From positions 682,001 through 746,000 of the forward strand of contig JADJTM010000001.1 of NCBI GenBank assembly GCA_016711205.1: a stretch of 64,000 bases of DNA, written 5' to 3'. Shown here piece by piece: positions 1-7,918 of the stretch. This DNA is from Micropruina sp. (GTDB taxonomy: Bacteria > Actinomycetota > Actinomycetes > Propionibacteriales > Propionibacteriaceae). Position numbers and translations under genes: made by a program. Numbering within the stretch: the first letter of the stretch is position 1; each line of letters opens with the position of its first letter. The notes under the pieces were generated by a model that was not told the origin of the DNA, did no database searches, and worked only from the letters and a program-made list of their open reading frames with translations.

Positions 1-455
1 ATCAGCGCGGTGGCGATCGGCGGACCGGCCACCCACGAGAACGAGTAGATCGCCCGGTTGTTCATCAGGTCAGCGGTGCTGGCACCGCCGTGCAGCAACT
101 GGGCGAAGATCAGGGACGTGCCGACGCCGGCCGGCGCGCCGAACACGATCAGCGCGACGGTCACCCAGGGCAGGCTGGTGGCCACCGCGAGCGCGACGGC
201 CAGGCCGAGGTTGAGCACCGCGCACGCCAGCAGTGGCCCCAGATAGCGGCGCCTGCGGTCGGCCCACGCCGGCACCACCAGCGACACCACGAAACCCGCC
301 GCGTTGTAGACGGCCAGCACCCAGCCCACCTCGGCCGGGGTGGCGCCGTAGAGGCTGACCAGGATCAGCGCCAGCGACGGGCTGAGAAACGCGAACTGCA
401 GTCCCCAGAACAACGACGCCAAAGGCAGCAGCGGGCGCTGCAGCATGCTTCTCAT
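1..455 (-). CDS. MFS transporter, N-terminal part (cut by window edge)
   Basis: The reading frame starts with ATG at 455 and runs off the left edge, giving about 151 residues. The protein opens with MRSMLQRPLLPLASLFWGLQ and shows alternating hydrophobic segments typical of the first four to five transmembrane helices of a major facilitator. The loop after helix 2 holds a DRRRR stretch, in the place of the MFS loop 2-3 basic motif. The spacing and the SxSLxLxLxSLYGATPxEVG-like start resemble SET-type sugar efflux transporters, but this is a weak family assignment. It would act in the cytoplasmic membrane as a proton-coupled exporter. Substrate unknown. Confidence 0.8.
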   Translation of the reverse strand, partial: MRSMLQRPLLPLASLFWGLQFAFLSPSLALILVSLYGATPAEVGWVLAVYNAAGFVVSLVVPAWADRRRRYLGPLLACAVLNLGLAVALAVATSLPWVTVALIVFGAPAGVGTSLIFAQLLHGGASTADLMNNRAIYSFSWVAGPPIATAL

Positions 456-693
456 CCGTGCTCGGTTCGTACTGCGGCAAGGTCAGCAGCGCGAGTCGGC
501 ACCCGGTCTTCGAGCCGGATGTCGGCAGCAACCTTGGCCGGTGCGTACCTCGAGGCCGGCGAGGGCGCCGGTGACACCAATCGGCACGCAGAAGCCACCA
601 AGGGCACCTCGGCACCCGGTTCGTCGCGCATGCGTCCAGTCTCTCGCGTGCGGGTGGACGGCGCGTGCGGACGGCCCCAAAGAGGGACAGCGA

Positions 694-720
694 GGCCCCG
701 TCCGCTCCTCGGACGGGGCC
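694..720 (-). terminator. Strong GC hairpin, probable terminator of the short gene at 759-827
   Basis: Perfect 11-bp stem GGCCCCGTCCG / CGGACGGGGCC with a 5-nt loop. On the minus strand it lies 38 nt after the stop of the 22-codon frame and well before the MFS start. There is no clear U-tract, as is common for actinobacterial terminators. It could also be an attenuator for the MFS gene. Confidence 0.6.
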
Positions 721-758
721 CCCACTGTGACCGCGCCACGGCGCGACCGGTCAGCCGG

Positions 759-827
759 TCAGCTGAGCGCCTTCGTCTTCAGCGTCTCGTACATGATGCT
801 GCCCAAGTTGGACCAGAATTCGGGCAT
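759..827 (-). CDS. Possible 22-residue peptide gene
   Basis: A very short frame, too small for standard calling, starts with ATG at 827 and ends with TGA. The upstream minus-strand sequence has GAAAGG six bases before the ATG, a good ribosome binding site. The encoded peptide begins MPEFWSNLGSIMYETLK and ends KTKALS. It could form one amphipathic helix. A perfect GC hairpin follows at 694-720, so the unit looks like a free-standing transcript: RBS, short frame, terminator. It has one Trp and no run of a single amino acid, so it is not an obvious amino-acid attenuator leader. Family unknown to me. It might instead be a leader of the downstream MFS gene. Confidence 0.4.
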   Translation of the reverse strand: MPEFWSNLGSIMYETLKTKALS

Positions 828-997
828 AACGGGCCTTTCACACGATAGGACGGGCTGACAGTGGCCAGCCCGCAGCCGATTCTAGTGTCACCGACTGATA
901 GCCCCTCGTCCGACCGGCCGATGAGCAGGCGAGATGGGCTAGATTCTGCCAACGACCAGGTTCGGCCCGTCCCTGGCCTGATCGAACGGACCCACAC

Positions 998-2008
998 ATG
1001 CCAGTTGCCGATGCCGTGAAGCGGCCAGCGTGGTACCGCCGCCGGCTCAGCATCACGCCGCCGCCCACGCCCAGCGTCGATCCCGCACCCGGACGGGCGG
1101 CCGCCCTGGCCCGGCTCGCCGAGTTGCAGCAACTGGACGCCGACATTCCCGAGGGCACTCGCACCCGGTTCTTCGAGCCCGACGAGACCGCCCGCGTCAC
1201 GCTGGTGATCTGGCACGGCTTCACCAATGCGCCCTCCCAGTTCGTGGCGGTCGCCGAGCAGTTGTGCGAGGCGGGTTATCGGGTGCTCCTTCCGCGAATG
1301 CCGCACCACGGCCAGGCCGACCTGCTCAACCGGGATCTGTCCAACCTCACGCAGGACGAGCTCGTCACCCACACCACCACCTGCATCGACATCGCCACCG
1401 GCCTGGGCGAATCGGTGTGGGTGATCGGATTGTCGGCCGGTGGGGTGCTGGCGGCGCTGGCGGCTGCGACGCGTCCCGAGATCGACCGGGCCGTGCTGAT
1501 CGCCCCGCTGGTGGCGCCCAAGGGCTTTCCGATGCCGGCGGTGCGGCTGTGCGTGAAGTGGCCCCGTATCGTGCCCCGGTTCTACATGTGGTGGGATCCG
1601 CGGGTGAAGGACGAGCTGGGTCACAGCCCGTACACCTACCCGGGTTTCCCGTTGCCGGGGGTGATGCCGTTTCTGCACCTGTCCGAGCTGATGTTCGACG
1701 GCACCGTCCGGCCGGATCATCGGCTGCAGCGAGTCGTGCTGATCACCAACCCGAACGACATCGCCGTCCGCCAGGACGCCGCCCGCGCCTTCTCAGCAAC
1801 GGTGTTCGCCGGATCGTCCGACTACTACGGGGTGGCCGGCATCGACAAGGCGCTGAACTGGGTGCACGACTTCGTCGACCCCTGGTCACCGAGCATCGGC
1901 ACCACCGAGCAGGTGGTCGCCCTGCTGGAGGCGGCGCTGGGCGTCGGCGAGCCGACCGCCGGGGGAGTGCTGGTGCCACCCCTGGTCAGTCCTCAGCCCG
2001 CGGACTGA
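998..2008 (+). CDS. Alpha/beta hydrolase family protein
   Basis: 336 residues with an alpha/beta-hydrolase fold. The strand LVIWHGFTNAPSQF (about residues 68-81) is the oxyanion-hole region. The nucleophile elbow is GLSAGG (about 145-150), with Ser as the predicted nucleophile. Later segments LITNPNDIAV and WVHDFVD are in the positions expected for the acidic residue and the His of the triad. The N-terminal 40 residues are Pro/Arg-rich without a signal peptide, so it is probably cytoplasmic. The family includes carboxylesterases and acylglycerol lipases; the substrate cannot be read from sequence. It is monocistronic and convergent with the helicase gene, from which it is separated by about 50 bp. 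Confidence 0.85.
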   Translation: MPVADAVKRPAWYRRRLSITPPPTPSVDPAPGRAAALARLAELQQLDADIPEGTRTRFFEPDETARVTLVIWHGFTNAPSQFVAVAEQLCEAGYRVLLPRMPHHGQADLLNRDLSNLTQDELVTHTTTCIDIATGLGESVWVIGLSAGGVLAALAAATRPEIDRAVLIAPLVAPKGFPMPAVRLCVKWPRIVPRFYMWWDPRVKDELGHSPYTYPGFPLPGVMPFLHLSELMFDGTVRPDHRLQRVVLITNPNDIAVRQDAARAFSATVFAGSSDYYGVAGIDKALNWVHDFVDPWSPSIGTTEQVVALLEAALGVGEPTAGGVLVPPLVSPQPAD

Positions 2009-2056
2009 CCGCGGCACAGTGGGACGATTCCCGCTCGGGCGAGAACTACCCGTCGC

Positions 2057-3907
2057 TCAGTACGTGCGGCGCTTGCCTTTCGAGCCCGACTGGGAAGGGC
2101 GTGCCCCGTAGGGACGCGCATGTCCGCCGCCATGCGGATGGCCCCCCTTGGCGTACGAGCCGCCCTTGTGCCGTGGCTTGTCCCGTGCGTCCAGGCCGTC
2201 CGGCTTGGCCGGTGACAGTTCGATCAGCTTGCCCGAGATGCGGGTGGTCTTCAGCGCCTCCCAGGTTTCGCGGGGCAACGCCGCCGGCAGTTCGACCAGG
2301 GTGTGGTCGAGGCGAATGTCGATGTGCCCGAAGTCCTCGCGGCGCAGGCCACCCTCGTTGGCCAGCGCGCCGACGACGTGCCGCGGCGTGATGCGCTGCC
2401 GCTTGCCGACGGCGATGCGATAGGTCGCCAGCGCCGGGCCGTCGCCCTGCGCGCGCTCCCGCCGCTGCGGACGTTCGTCGTAGCCGCCCTGCCCAACCTC
2501 CCCCCGGTCCGGGCGACCCTCGCCCGGACGGCTCTCGCGCTGCCGACGTTCCGGTGCGGCATCGGGCTCCAGCAGCAACGGCTCGTCGCCCTGACCGGCC
2601 AGTGCCAACGCTGCGGCCACGTCGAGTTCGGGCACGTCGAACTCGTCCACGTAATGCGCCACCACCTGCTTGAAGAACTCCAGCCTGGGCGACTCCAGTG
2701 CCTGGGTGATCGCCTCGTCGAAGCGGGTCAACCGGGTCGCGTTCACGTCGTCGGCGGTGGGCACGGGCGTCTGGGTCAGCTCCTGCCCGGTGGCCCGCTC
2801 GATCGACCGCAACAGGTGCCGCTCCCGCGGCGTGACGAACGAGATGGCCTCGCCGCTGCGGCCGGCCCGCCCGGTGCGTCCGATCCGGTGGACGTACGAC
2901 TCGGTGTCGAGCGGCAGGTCGTAGTTCACCACGTGGCTGATCCGGTCGACGTCCAGGCCGCGGGCGGCCACGTCGGTTGCGACCAGAATGTCGAGCGCGC
3001 CGCTCTTCAGCGCCGCGATGGTGCGTTCGCGCTGGGCCTGCACCACGTCGCCGTTGATCGCCGCCGCCGAGAAGCCCCGGGCCCGCAGCTTCTCGGCCAG
3101 CGTCTCGGTCTCGTTCTTCGTGCGAACGAAGACGATCATGCCCTCGAAGGTCTCGGTCTCGAGAATGCGGGTCAGGGCGTCCACCTTCTGTGGGTACGAC
3201 ACGATCACGTACCGGTGCCGCACGTTGGCCGCGGTGGCGGTGCGGCCCTTGACCATCACCTCGACCGGATCGGTCAGGTACTTCTTCGACAGCCGCCGGA
3301 TCGCGGGCGGAATCGTCGCCGAGAACAGCGCCACCTGCTTGTCGTCGGGGGTGTCGGCCAGAATCTTCTCGACGTCTTCGGCGAAGCCCATGTTGAGCAT
3401 CTCGTCGGCTTCGTCCAGCACCAGGAACCGCAGCTTCGACAGGTCGAGGGTGCCCTTGTCGAGGTGGTCCATGATGCGGCCGGGGGTACCGACCACCACG
3501 TGCACGCCGCGCGCGAGGGCGCTGAGCTGCACGCCGTAACCCTGGCCGCCATACACCGGCAGCACCCGGACGCCGGGTAGCCGGCCCGCGTAGGTCTGGA
3601 ACGCCTCGCACACCTGCAGCGCCAGCTCGCGGGTCGGGGCCAGCACCAGACCCTGCGGCGCCTTGCCGGACAGCTCCAGCTGCTGCAGCAGCGGCAGCGC
3701 GAACGCCGCGGTCTTTCCGGTGCCGGTCTGGGCCAGGCCGACCACGTCCCGTCCGGCGAGCAGGGCGGGAATGGTCTCGGCCTGAATCGGGGACGGGGTC
3801 TCGTACCCGATGTCGCCCAGAGTGGCGAGCAGCCGTTCGTCCAGGCCGAGTTCGGCGAAGGCGGACGGGCCGTCGGTTGCGGCCTCGGCCGCATCAGTGG
3901 TGGTCAC
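2057..3907 (-). CDS. deaD: DEAD-box ATP-dependent RNA helicase (DeaD/CsdA type)
   Basis: 616 residues with all core motifs: Q motif near 16-42, Walker A AQTGTGKT at 59-66, PTREL at 91-95, TPGR at 141-144, DEAD at 165-168, SAT at 196-198 and HRIGRTGRAG at 340-349. A charged linker rich in Arg/Glu/Gly follows (about 440-485). Then comes a DbpA-type RNA-binding fold (about 490-565, YRIAVGKRQRITPRHVVGAL onward) and a basic Gly/His/Lys-rich tail. This architecture is that of the DeaD helicases involved in ribosome assembly, mRNA turnover and cold adaptation. It acts on structured RNA in the cytoplasm using ATP. It stands alone, with a short repeat element upstream at 3980-4061. Confidence 0.95.
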   Translation of the reverse strand: MTTTDAAEAATDGPSAFAELGLDERLLATLGDIGYETPSPIQAETIPALLAGRDVVGLAQTGTGKTAAFALPLLQQLELSGKAPQGLVLAPTRELALQVCEAFQTYAGRLPGVRVLPVYGGQGYGVQLSALARGVHVVVGTPGRIMDHLDKGTLDLSKLRFLVLDEADEMLNMGFAEDVEKILADTPDDKQVALFSATIPPAIRRLSKKYLTDPVEVMVKGRTATAANVRHRYVIVSYPQKVDALTRILETETFEGMIVFVRTKNETETLAEKLRARGFSAAAINGDVVQAQRERTIAALKSGALDILVATDVAARGLDVDRISHVVNYDLPLDTESYVHRIGRTGRAGRSGEAISFVTPRERHLLRSIERATGQELTQTPVPTADDVNATRLTRFDEAITQALESPRLEFFKQVVAHYVDEFDVPELDVAAALALAGQGDEPLLLEPDAAPERRQRESRPGEGRPDRGEVGQGGYDERPQRRERAQGDGPALATYRIAVGKRQRITPRHVVGALANEGGLRREDFGHIDIRLDHTLVELPAALPRETWEALKTTRISGKLIELSPAKPDGLDARDKPRHKGGSYAKGGHPHGGGHARPYGARPSQSGSKGKRRTY

Positions 3908-3979
3908 GCACCGACGGTAGTGGCAGCGGCACCGAATCGCCGCCTCGGGCGGCCTTGTCCCACAGTCGAGCCGGTGGGG

Positions 3980-4061
3980 ATTCTGAAATCACCCGGGGTA
4001 GTCAGTACGAACCGCGGCGTGTCGCGGGGTGAGGGTGCGGCTGCTGTCGGGATTTCAGAAT
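3980..4061 (-). repeat. 82-bp intergenic element with ATTCTGAAATC inverted ends (copy 1)
   Basis: The ends ATTCTGAAATC (3980-3990) and GATTTCAGAAT (4051-4061) are perfect 11-bp inverted repeats. The reverse complement of this copy aligns with the element at 31228-31308: both continue with a GAC...CAGCCG stretch and later share CCTCACCC followed by GCG. It lies between the helicase start and the siderophore-interacting-protein stop. Confidence 0.65.
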
Positions 4062-4077
4062 GAGCCCCGAGGGAGCG

Positions 4078-4878
4078 TCAGGCCTTCCAGAACCCCGAGA
4101 ACGTGATCCGGTTCTTGGCCAGCCCGGCGCGGTGCAGCGTGCGCCGGCCCTGGGTGGCCAGGCTCGATTCGCCCACCACGAACGCGTACGCCTTGGCACG
4201 CACGGTGGGGCACCCCTGCAGTGCCTGGAGGGCCCGGTGCCCGACCTGTTCACCGGGATCGTGCCGTGTCACCCAGTGCACCTGCACGCCCTCGGGTGCG
4301 TGCACGGGGTGCACGTCGCCCGGCGCGGGCACCTCGATGATGGCGGTGCCGACCGCATCGCTGGGCAGGTCGCGCAGAATGCCGCGCACCGCCGGCAGTC
4401 CGCTCTCATCGGCGACCAGCACGTACTGCTCGGTGTCGGATGGCGGGTCGAACAGCACGCCCTGATCGAGCAGCCCGACCGGGCTGCCCGGCGAGGCGTC
4501 CACCGCCCAGGCCGCCACCCCGGACAGTGCACCCTCATGCCAGTGCAGCACCACGTCGATGTCCAACTCAGCGGCATCACCGGTGCGGCGGAAGGCAGCC
4601 ACCGTGTAGTTGCTGCAGTGCGGACGCTCCGACTCGGGAATGCGCAGATAGGACTTCCACCACTGCCGGCCGCTCACCTCGGGCAGCAGCAGTGCACCAC
4701 CCGGCTGGAGCGGAAAGAACAGCCGGAACCAGTGATCCATGCCACGCCATTCGAAGTCGGCCAGCCCGCCGGAGGCGATGGTGACCCGCTGAAAGGTCGG
4801 CGAGATGCGCTCGGTGCGCACCACGGCGGCGGTGAACATGCGTGGATGCGTCGGCATCAACGGCGGGTAGATGGCCAT
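4078..4878 (-). CDS. Siderophore-interacting protein (FAD/NAD(P)H ferric-siderophore reductase family)
   Basis: 266 residues of the ViuB/SIP family. These cytoplasmic flavoproteins reduce imported ferric siderophores so that iron is released. The N-terminal half is the FAD-binding barrel, with an R-x-Y/N-Y-T-V block at SNYTVAAFRR near residue 90. The C-terminal half is the NAD(P)H-binding region, with VADESGLPAVRGIL near 157 and a terminal FSGFWKA, both typical of the family. The ATG at 4878 has GGAAGG seven bases upstream. It is divergent from the iron ABC transporter genes and shares with them an iron box at 4899-4917, so iron repression by a DtxR/IdeR regulator is likely. Confidence 0.93.
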   Translation of the reverse strand: MAIYPPLMPTHPRMFTAAVVRTERISPTFQRVTIASGGLADFEWRGMDHWFRLFFPLQPGGALLLPEVSGRQWWKSYLRIPESERPHCSNYTVAAFRRTGDAAELDIDVVLHWHEGALSGVAAWAVDASPGSPVGLLDQGVLFDPPSDTEQYVLVADESGLPAVRGILRDLPSDAVGTAIIEVPAPGDVHPVHAPEGVQVHWVTRHDPGEQVGHRALQALQGCPTVRAKAYAFVVGESSLATQGRRTLHRAGLAKNRITFSGFWKA

Positions 4879-4898
4879 GCGGAAGCCTTCCGGACGGG

Positions 4899-4917
4899 TT
4901 AGGTTAGGCTAACCATA
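4899..4917. promoter_or_regulatory. DtxR/IdeR iron box in the divergent promoter
   Basis: TTAGGTTAGGCTAACCATA matches the IdeR/DtxR consensus TTAGGTTAGGCTAACCTAA at all but about three positions near the right end. It is centred between the siderophore-interacting protein and the permease. Its last base is the first base of the permease ATG. Confidence 0.88.
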
Positions 4918-5933
4918 TGGCATCCTCGGCGCTCACGGCCGTCCGCGTCGTGCGGGTGAACGCCACCCTCAGTCTGGGTGTGGCGCTGCTGGTGGTGATC
5001 CTGGCCAGCCTCGCGCTGGGCAGCAACCCGATCTCGCCCGCGCAGGTGGTTCAGGCCCTGGTCGACCCCACCAACGACCCTGACGGGGTGGTGTGGGGCT
5101 CACGCGTGCCGCGCACCCTGCTCGGCCTCCTGGTCGGATTCTGCCTCGGGGTCGCCGGGGTGGTGATGCAGGGCCAGACCGGCAACCCGCTGGCCGACCC
5201 CGGGTTGTTCGGGGTCTCGTCCGGGGCCAGCCTGGCCGTGGTGCTGGGCGCGTTCGTGCTGGGCCACAACTCGATGTCGGCGGCACTGTTCCTCGCCATG
5301 ATCGGCGCGCTGGTGGCCAGCGTCGGCGTCTTCGCGATCGCCACGCTGAGCCGCGACCTGGCCAATCCGGTGCCGCTGGCCATCGCCGGCACCGCCGTCA
5401 GCGCACTGCTGAACGCCGTGATCTCGTTTCTGGTCCTCACCAACCAGAGCTCGCTCGAGGCCTATCGGGTCTGGGTCGTCGGTTCCCTGTCCGGCCGCGG
5501 CCTGGACGGACTGCCGCCCGCCCTGCTGGTGGCGGCGGTCGGGCTGGCACTCGCGCTGGTGAACGCCCGGTCATTGAACAGCCTGACCCTGGGCACCGAG
5601 CTGGCGCAGGGGCTGGGGGAGACCCTCTGGCGGGCTCGCCTGGTGGGGCTGGCCGCCATCACGCTGACCACGGCCAGCGCCGTCGCGCTGGCCGGACCGA
5701 TCGGCTTCATCGGTCTCACCGCCCCGCACATCGCCCGGGCGATCGTCGGCGGCAACCACTTCCGGCTGCTGCCCGCGTCCGGACTGATCGGTGCCATCAC
5801 GCTGCTCGGCTGCGACGTGGTCGGGCGGGTGATCGGCGGCCAGGCCGAGGTTCCGGTCGGGGTGGTGCTCGCCGTTCTGGGCGGGGTGGCGTTCGTTGCC
5901 ATCGTCCGGCGCACCAAGCTGGCGGCGCTGTGA
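4917..5933 (+). CDS. Iron-siderophore ABC transporter permease (FecCD family, first)
   Basis: 338 residues with about nine to ten hydrophobic helices of the FecCD/BtuC type. Family signatures are RVPRTLLGLLVGFCLGVAG (about 62-80), QGQTGNPLADPGLFGVSSGA (about 83-102) and the C-terminal FIGLTAPHIAR block, which contacts the ATPase. It forms half of the membrane channel for ferric siderophores together with the next gene. No Shine-Dalgarno sequence fits in front of the ATG because the iron box ends on it, so the transcript is probably leaderless or the start lies at a GTG a few codons downstream. The stop overlaps the start of the second permease by four bases (GTGA). Confidence 0.92.
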   Translation: MASSALTAVRVVRVNATLSLGVALLVVILASLALGSNPISPAQVVQALVDPTNDPDGVVWGSRVPRTLLGLLVGFCLGVAGVVMQGQTGNPLADPGLFGVSSGASLAVVLGAFVLGHNSMSAALFLAMIGALVASVGVFAIATLSRDLANPVPLAIAGTAVSALLNAVISFLVLTNQSSLEAYRVWVVGSLSGRGLDGLPPALLVAAVGLALALVNARSLNSLTLGTELAQGLGETLWRARLVGLAAITLTTASAVALAGPIGFIGLTAPHIARAIVGGNHFRLLPASGLIGAITLLGCDVVGRVIGGQAEVPVGVVLAVLGGVAFVAIVRRTKLAAL

Positions 5934-6985
5934 GCGGCCGGCAGGGCGTCGACCTCGGCGTGATCGCGCTGCCCTGGCGTGCCCGGGAGTTCTACGTCAC
6001 GTTGGCCTGCCTCGCGGTGCTGCTCGCGGCCTTCACGTTCGGGCTGGTCGCAGGCTCGTCCCGGATGGGCGTCGGCGATGTCTGGGCCACCCTGCTCGGC
6101 TCGGGCACCCGCTCGTTCGAGTTCATCGTGTTCGAGCTGCGACTCCCGCGGGTGTCCGCGGCCATCGGCGTCGGACTCTGCCTCGGCCTGGCCGGTGCGC
6201 TCACCCAGACGTTCTCGCGCAATCCGCTGGCCACCCCCGACATTCTCGGCGTCACCTCGGGGGCGTCCGCCGGGGCGGTCACGGCCATCGTGATCGGTGG
6301 CGGTGGCTACTCCGTGGGTGCCTCGCTGCTCGGCTTCGGCATACCGGTGGTGGCGACCGCCGGCGGCCTGATCGCCGCGGCGATCGTGTACGGGCTGTCG
6401 TGGCGCCAGGGCGTGGACAGCTTTCGGCTCATCCTGATCGGCATCGGCGCCACCGCGATTCTCGGCGGCCTGGTCAACTACCTGCTGGTGCGGGCACAGC
6501 TCACCCAGGTCACCGCCGCCACTCAGTGGATGGTCGGCAGCCTGTCGGGCGTCTCATGGGCCAGCGTGTGGCCGATGGTGGTGGTGCTCGCGGTCATGCT
6601 GCCGCTCGCCCTCAGCCAGTCGGCGCCGCTGACGATCAATCAGCTCGGCGACGAGTTCTCCACCGCCCTCGGGGTCGCCGTGCAGCGACACCGGCTGCTC
6701 GTCATCGTGGCCGCCGTCGTGCTGACCAGCGCGGCGGTCTCGGCGGCCGGTCCGGTCGAGTTCGTGGCCTTCGTCGCGCCGCAGGTGGCGCGCCGGCTGG
6801 CCCGGACGCCGCGTCCGCCGCTGCTCGCCTCGGCGCTGGTCGGTGCCGCGCTGGTGCTGCTGGCCGACGTCAGCGCGCGGGTCGCGTTCGGCACCGAGAT
6901 TCCGGTCGGCATCGTCACCGCGCTGATCGGCGCCCCGTACCTGATCTGGCTGATCACCCGCCCCAACCTCAAGGAGCGCGCATGA
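5930..6985 (+). CDS. Iron-siderophore ABC transporter permease (FecCD family, second)
   Basis: 351 residues starting with GTG at 5930, overlapping the preceding stop in GTGA. It shows the same FecCD pattern: FELRLPRVSAAIGVGLCLGLAG, then QTFSRNPLATPDILGVTSGA, and near the end GPVEFVAFVAPQVAR, the loop that couples to the ATPase. The frame stays open far upstream, but the upstream part is only the wrong-frame reading of the first permease. It pairs with the first permease as a heterodimeric membrane domain. Its stop overlaps the ATPase start (ATGA). Confidence 0.92.
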   Translation: MSGRQGVDLGVIALPWRAREFYVTLACLAVLLAAFTFGLVAGSSRMGVGDVWATLLGSGTRSFEFIVFELRLPRVSAAIGVGLCLGLAGALTQTFSRNPLATPDILGVTSGASAGAVTAIVIGGGGYSVGASLLGFGIPVVATAGGLIAAAIVYGLSWRQGVDSFRLILIGIGATAILGGLVNYLLVRAQLTQVTAATQWMVGSLSGVSWASVWPMVVVLAVMLPLALSQSAPLTINQLGDEFSTALGVAVQRHRLLVIVAAVVLTSAAVSAAGPVEFVAFVAPQVARRLARTPRPPLLASALVGAALVLLADVSARVAFGTEIPVGIVTALIGAPYLIWLITRPNLKERA

Positions 6986-7917
6986 CACACTCGGTGCTGA
7001 CCGCGGCACTCGCCGCCGAGGCTGCAACCCTGGGCTACGACGACCACGTGGTGTTCAGCGGTCTCGACCTGCACATCGAACCGGGCACGGTGACCACCCT
7101 GATCGGCGCCAACGGCTGCGGCAAGTCGACGCTGCTGAAGGCGTTCGGACGGCTGCTGACCCCCAGCGCCGGTTCGATCCGGCTGGAGGGCACCCCACTG
7201 CGCCGGTTGTCTGCCCGGGCCGTCGCCCGCCGGCTGGCGATCCTGCCGCAGAAGCCGCTGACACCGGGCGCCACCACGGTGCGCGATCTGGTGATGCGCG
7301 GACGGCACCCGCACCAGCGGTTGCTGCGGCCCTGGACGGCGGAGGATGCGGCCAAGGTCGAGGCCGCCATCGACGCCACCGGCATGACCGAGCTGGCCGA
7401 TCGCGACGTCGGCTCGCTGTCGGGTGGTCAGTTGCAGCGAGCCTGGATCGCGCTGGTGCTGGCCCAGGACGCCCCGACCATCCTGCTCGACGAGCCGACC
7501 ACGTTTCTCGATCTGAGCCACCAGCTGGAGGTGCTGCGGCTGGTGCGCACGATCAACGCCCGGCACGGCAGCACGATCGTGATGGTGCTGCACGACCTCA
7601 GCCTGGCCGCCCGGTATTCCGACCGGCTGGTGGTGCTGCACCAGGGACGGGTGCTGGCCGACGGCGAGCCGTGGCAGGTGATCACCCCTGAGGTGCTGGC
7701 CACCGCCTTCGGGCTGGACGCGCTGGTGATCGCCGACCCGGCCTCCGGACGTCCGCTGGTGGTGCCGCTGGAACCCACCGGTGCGCACGAGGGTGCGGCG
7801 AGGGCACCGGCCGCCGCCGTTGGGGGACCGGCTCGACCGGACGGCGCAAGCGACGCCGGGCGTCCAGGGACTGAACCGAGCCGCGGATTACCGCTAAGGG
7901 TAGGCTACCCTTCCTAG
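6982..7917 (+). CDS. Iron-siderophore ABC transporter ATP-binding protein
   Basis: 311 residues. Walker A is GANGCGKST (about 43-51), Q-loop LPQKPL (about 87), signature LSGGQLQRA (about 145-153), Walker B ILLDEPTTFLDL (about 164-175), and the switch His is in VLHDLSLA. This matches FecE/FepC-type ATPases that power ferric-siderophore import. The ATG overlaps the permease stop. The last 45 residues are a Gly/Ala/Pro-rich tail not seen in the core family. Its final codons read directly through the second iron box, so the C-terminus and the operator of the next gene occupy the same DNA. Confidence 0.92.
   Translation: MTHSVLTAALAAEAATLGYDDHVVFSGLDLHIEPGTVTTLIGANGCGKSTLLKAFGRLLTPSAGSIRLEGTPLRRLSARAVARRLAILPQKPLTPGATTVRDLVMRGRHPHQRLLRPWTAEDAAKVEAAIDATGMTELADRDVGSLSGGQLQRAWIALVLAQDAPTILLDEPTTFLDLSHQLEVLRLVRTINARHGSTIVMVLHDLSLAARYSDRLVVLHQGRVLADGEPWQVITPEVLATAFGLDALVIADPASGRPLVVPLEPTGAHEGAARAPAAAVGGPARPDGASDAGRPGTEPSRGLPLRVGYPS
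7895..7912. promoter_or_regulatory. Second DtxR/IdeR-like iron box
   Basis: TAAGGGTAGGCTACCCTT is an 18-bp near-palindrome matching the IdeR box core (AGGnTAGnCTAnCCT type). It lies inside the 3' end of the ATPase gene and six bases before the ATG of the binding protein. This gives the lipoprotein gene its own iron-controlled promoter in addition to operon transcription. Confidence 0.78.
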
Positions 7918-7918
7918 T

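Noticed and set aside
2303..3580. Long antisense frames opposite deaD
   Set aside because: They arise from high GC codon use on the opposite strand and have no start context or domain.
5093..6985. A 630-codon frame fusing permease 1 and 2
   Set aside because: The first 279 codons are the wrong frame of permease 1. The true start is the GTG at 5930, which gives a normal FecCD protein.
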